Shown here piece after piece: positions 63,574-64,000 of a stretch of 64,000 nt of DNA. The notes below the pieces were generated by a model, which was not told the DNA's origin, made no database searches, and saw only the letters and a list, made by a program, of their open reading frames with translations. A program made the position numbers and the translations under genes. The first letter of the stretch is position 1, and each line of letters begins with the position of its first letter. Source of the DNA: Emiliania huxleyi CCMP1516 (lineage: Eukaryota > Haptophyta > Isochrysidales > Noelaerhabdaceae); NCBI RefSeq assembly GCF_000372725.1, contig NW_005198611.1, forward strand, positions 70,946-134,945, written 5' to 3'.

Positions 63574-64000
63574 ATGTGGGCCTCCAGGCCTGCTGCGGCG
63601 GCGCGGCCGGTTGAGGCCGGGCTCGGCCCGGCCCGCGACGGCTGGCCGCCGACGAGCGTGCTCGCGCTGCTCGTCAAAATGGCGGCGGTGTCGATTGCGG
63701 CGACGGTCGTTCAGTCGCTCAGCGCTCAGGCCTCTGGCGTCTGTCGTCTGTTGTCGCATTTCGCACACGCGCGCGCCGCGCGACCCACGTCGCTCCGCGA
63801 GGGCATGAGCCTTCCGCGATTCGATCCCGCAGCCAAAAGCTGCTCGCTCGAACCGCGGCCAACTCTGACATCGCGGCCGCAGCTGTTGAGCTCTCCAGAA
63901 GACTGGTGCCTCATATGCTGCCTCCCTGCGGTTGCTGCCGGCGAGCCTGGCGGTCCGCTGTACTACAAGGAAGTGCTGACTCGATTCTACCTCAATTCTT
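63574..64000 (+). CDS. Partial open frame running off the window end
   Basis: ATG 63574 opens a frame of 142 codons with no stop: MWASRPAAAARPVEAGLGPA, then SVLALLVKMAAVSIAATVVQ, then CRLLSHFAHARAARPTSLRE, and near the edge PEDWCLICCLPAVAAGEPGG followed by LYYKEVLTRFYLNS. The composition becomes more protein-like towards the end. A 3' splice-like tract (TTTCTTTCTTTCAG at about 63411) precedes it, so the start could be further upstream. Confidence 0.45.
   Translation, partial: MWASRPAAAARPVEAGLGPARDGWPPTSVLALLVKMAAVSIAATVVQSLSAQASGVCRLLSHFAHARAARPTSLREGMSLPRFDPAAKSCSLEPRPTLTSRPQLLSSPEDWCLICCLPAVAAGEPGGPLYYKEVLTRFYLNS

Overview
This 64 kb window is nuclear DNA from a very GC-rich eukaryotic alga. 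A haptophyte of the Emiliania/coccolithophore type fits best. That is an inference from four things: genes split by short introns with many apparent GC-AG splice pairs, Ala/Pro/Gly-rich low-complexity inserts inside otherwise conserved proteins, a 'VPPGxxxGxxxxV' motif in two unrelated genes that I associate with haptophyte proteomes, and the enzyme mix (isocitrate lyase, NKWYS-type sulfotransferase, Rubisco-LSMT-type SET protein). I see no bacterial operons, rRNA, tRNA or CRISPR. A 276-base assembly gap lies at 51960-52235.

Layout. 0.1-1.6 kb: 3' end of a helical-repeat protein gene. 2.4-5 kb: a cluster of mobile elements, one of which interrupts a decayed P-loop gene. 5.8-9.9 kb: a secretory CS-domain protein and a Fringe-like glycosyltransferase. 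10.6-14.7 kb: an RME-8-type PH-domain protein and a chromodomain/CW-zinc-finger protein. 15-21 kb: mostly non-coding repeats. 21.1-22.9 kb: HMG-CoA lyase in five exons. 23-24.8 kb: three nested repeats. 24.8-28 kb: a small coiled-coil protein and a Tudor/SAP/SHOCT-like protein. 28-29.4 kb: a TIR transposon. 29.8-36.5 kb: an EF-hand-like protein, a hypothetical exon, a SET methyltransferase and an AlkB dioxygenase with an NZF finger. 37-46.4 kb: a gene-rich block with an FAD/NAD(P) monooxygenase-like protein, an NKWYS sulfotransferase, a TcdA-type E1-like dehydratase, an actobindin, a D-amino-acid oxidase and a UDG-like glycosylase. 48.8-50.8 kb: isocitrate lyase. 51.7-53.5 kb: a GGC-rich minisatellite with the gap. 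54.3-64 kb: mobile elements and repeats with a few small genes, ending in an open frame that runs off the window.

The genes do not form one pathway. Isocitrate lyase (glyoxylate shunt), HMG-CoA lyase (leucine/ketone-body carbon) and D-amino-acid oxidase all belong to organic carbon and nitrogen salvage. AlkB and the UDG-like protein are nucleic-acid repair enzymes. The SET, chromo/CW and Tudor/SAP proteins are chromatin-type factors.

The most unusual content is the mobile-element layer. Three insertions (3292-4341, 23211-24102, 58138-59030) begin with CTGAG, end with CTCAG (one end slightly degenerate), are flanked by 8-bp target duplications, and carry subterminal arrays of one short motif (CTGACAG or GTAGAGC). 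A further TIR element at 28037-29411 has the same build with a TCAACC motif. One insertion sits inside another element with its own 8-bp duplication, which itself sits inside a dispersed repeat whose uninterrupted version is present at about 6.9 kb. Two more families are a non-LTR-like 3'-end repeat (2.5, 18.3 and 62.2 kb) and a roughly 75-bp introner-like repeat in at least seven copies.
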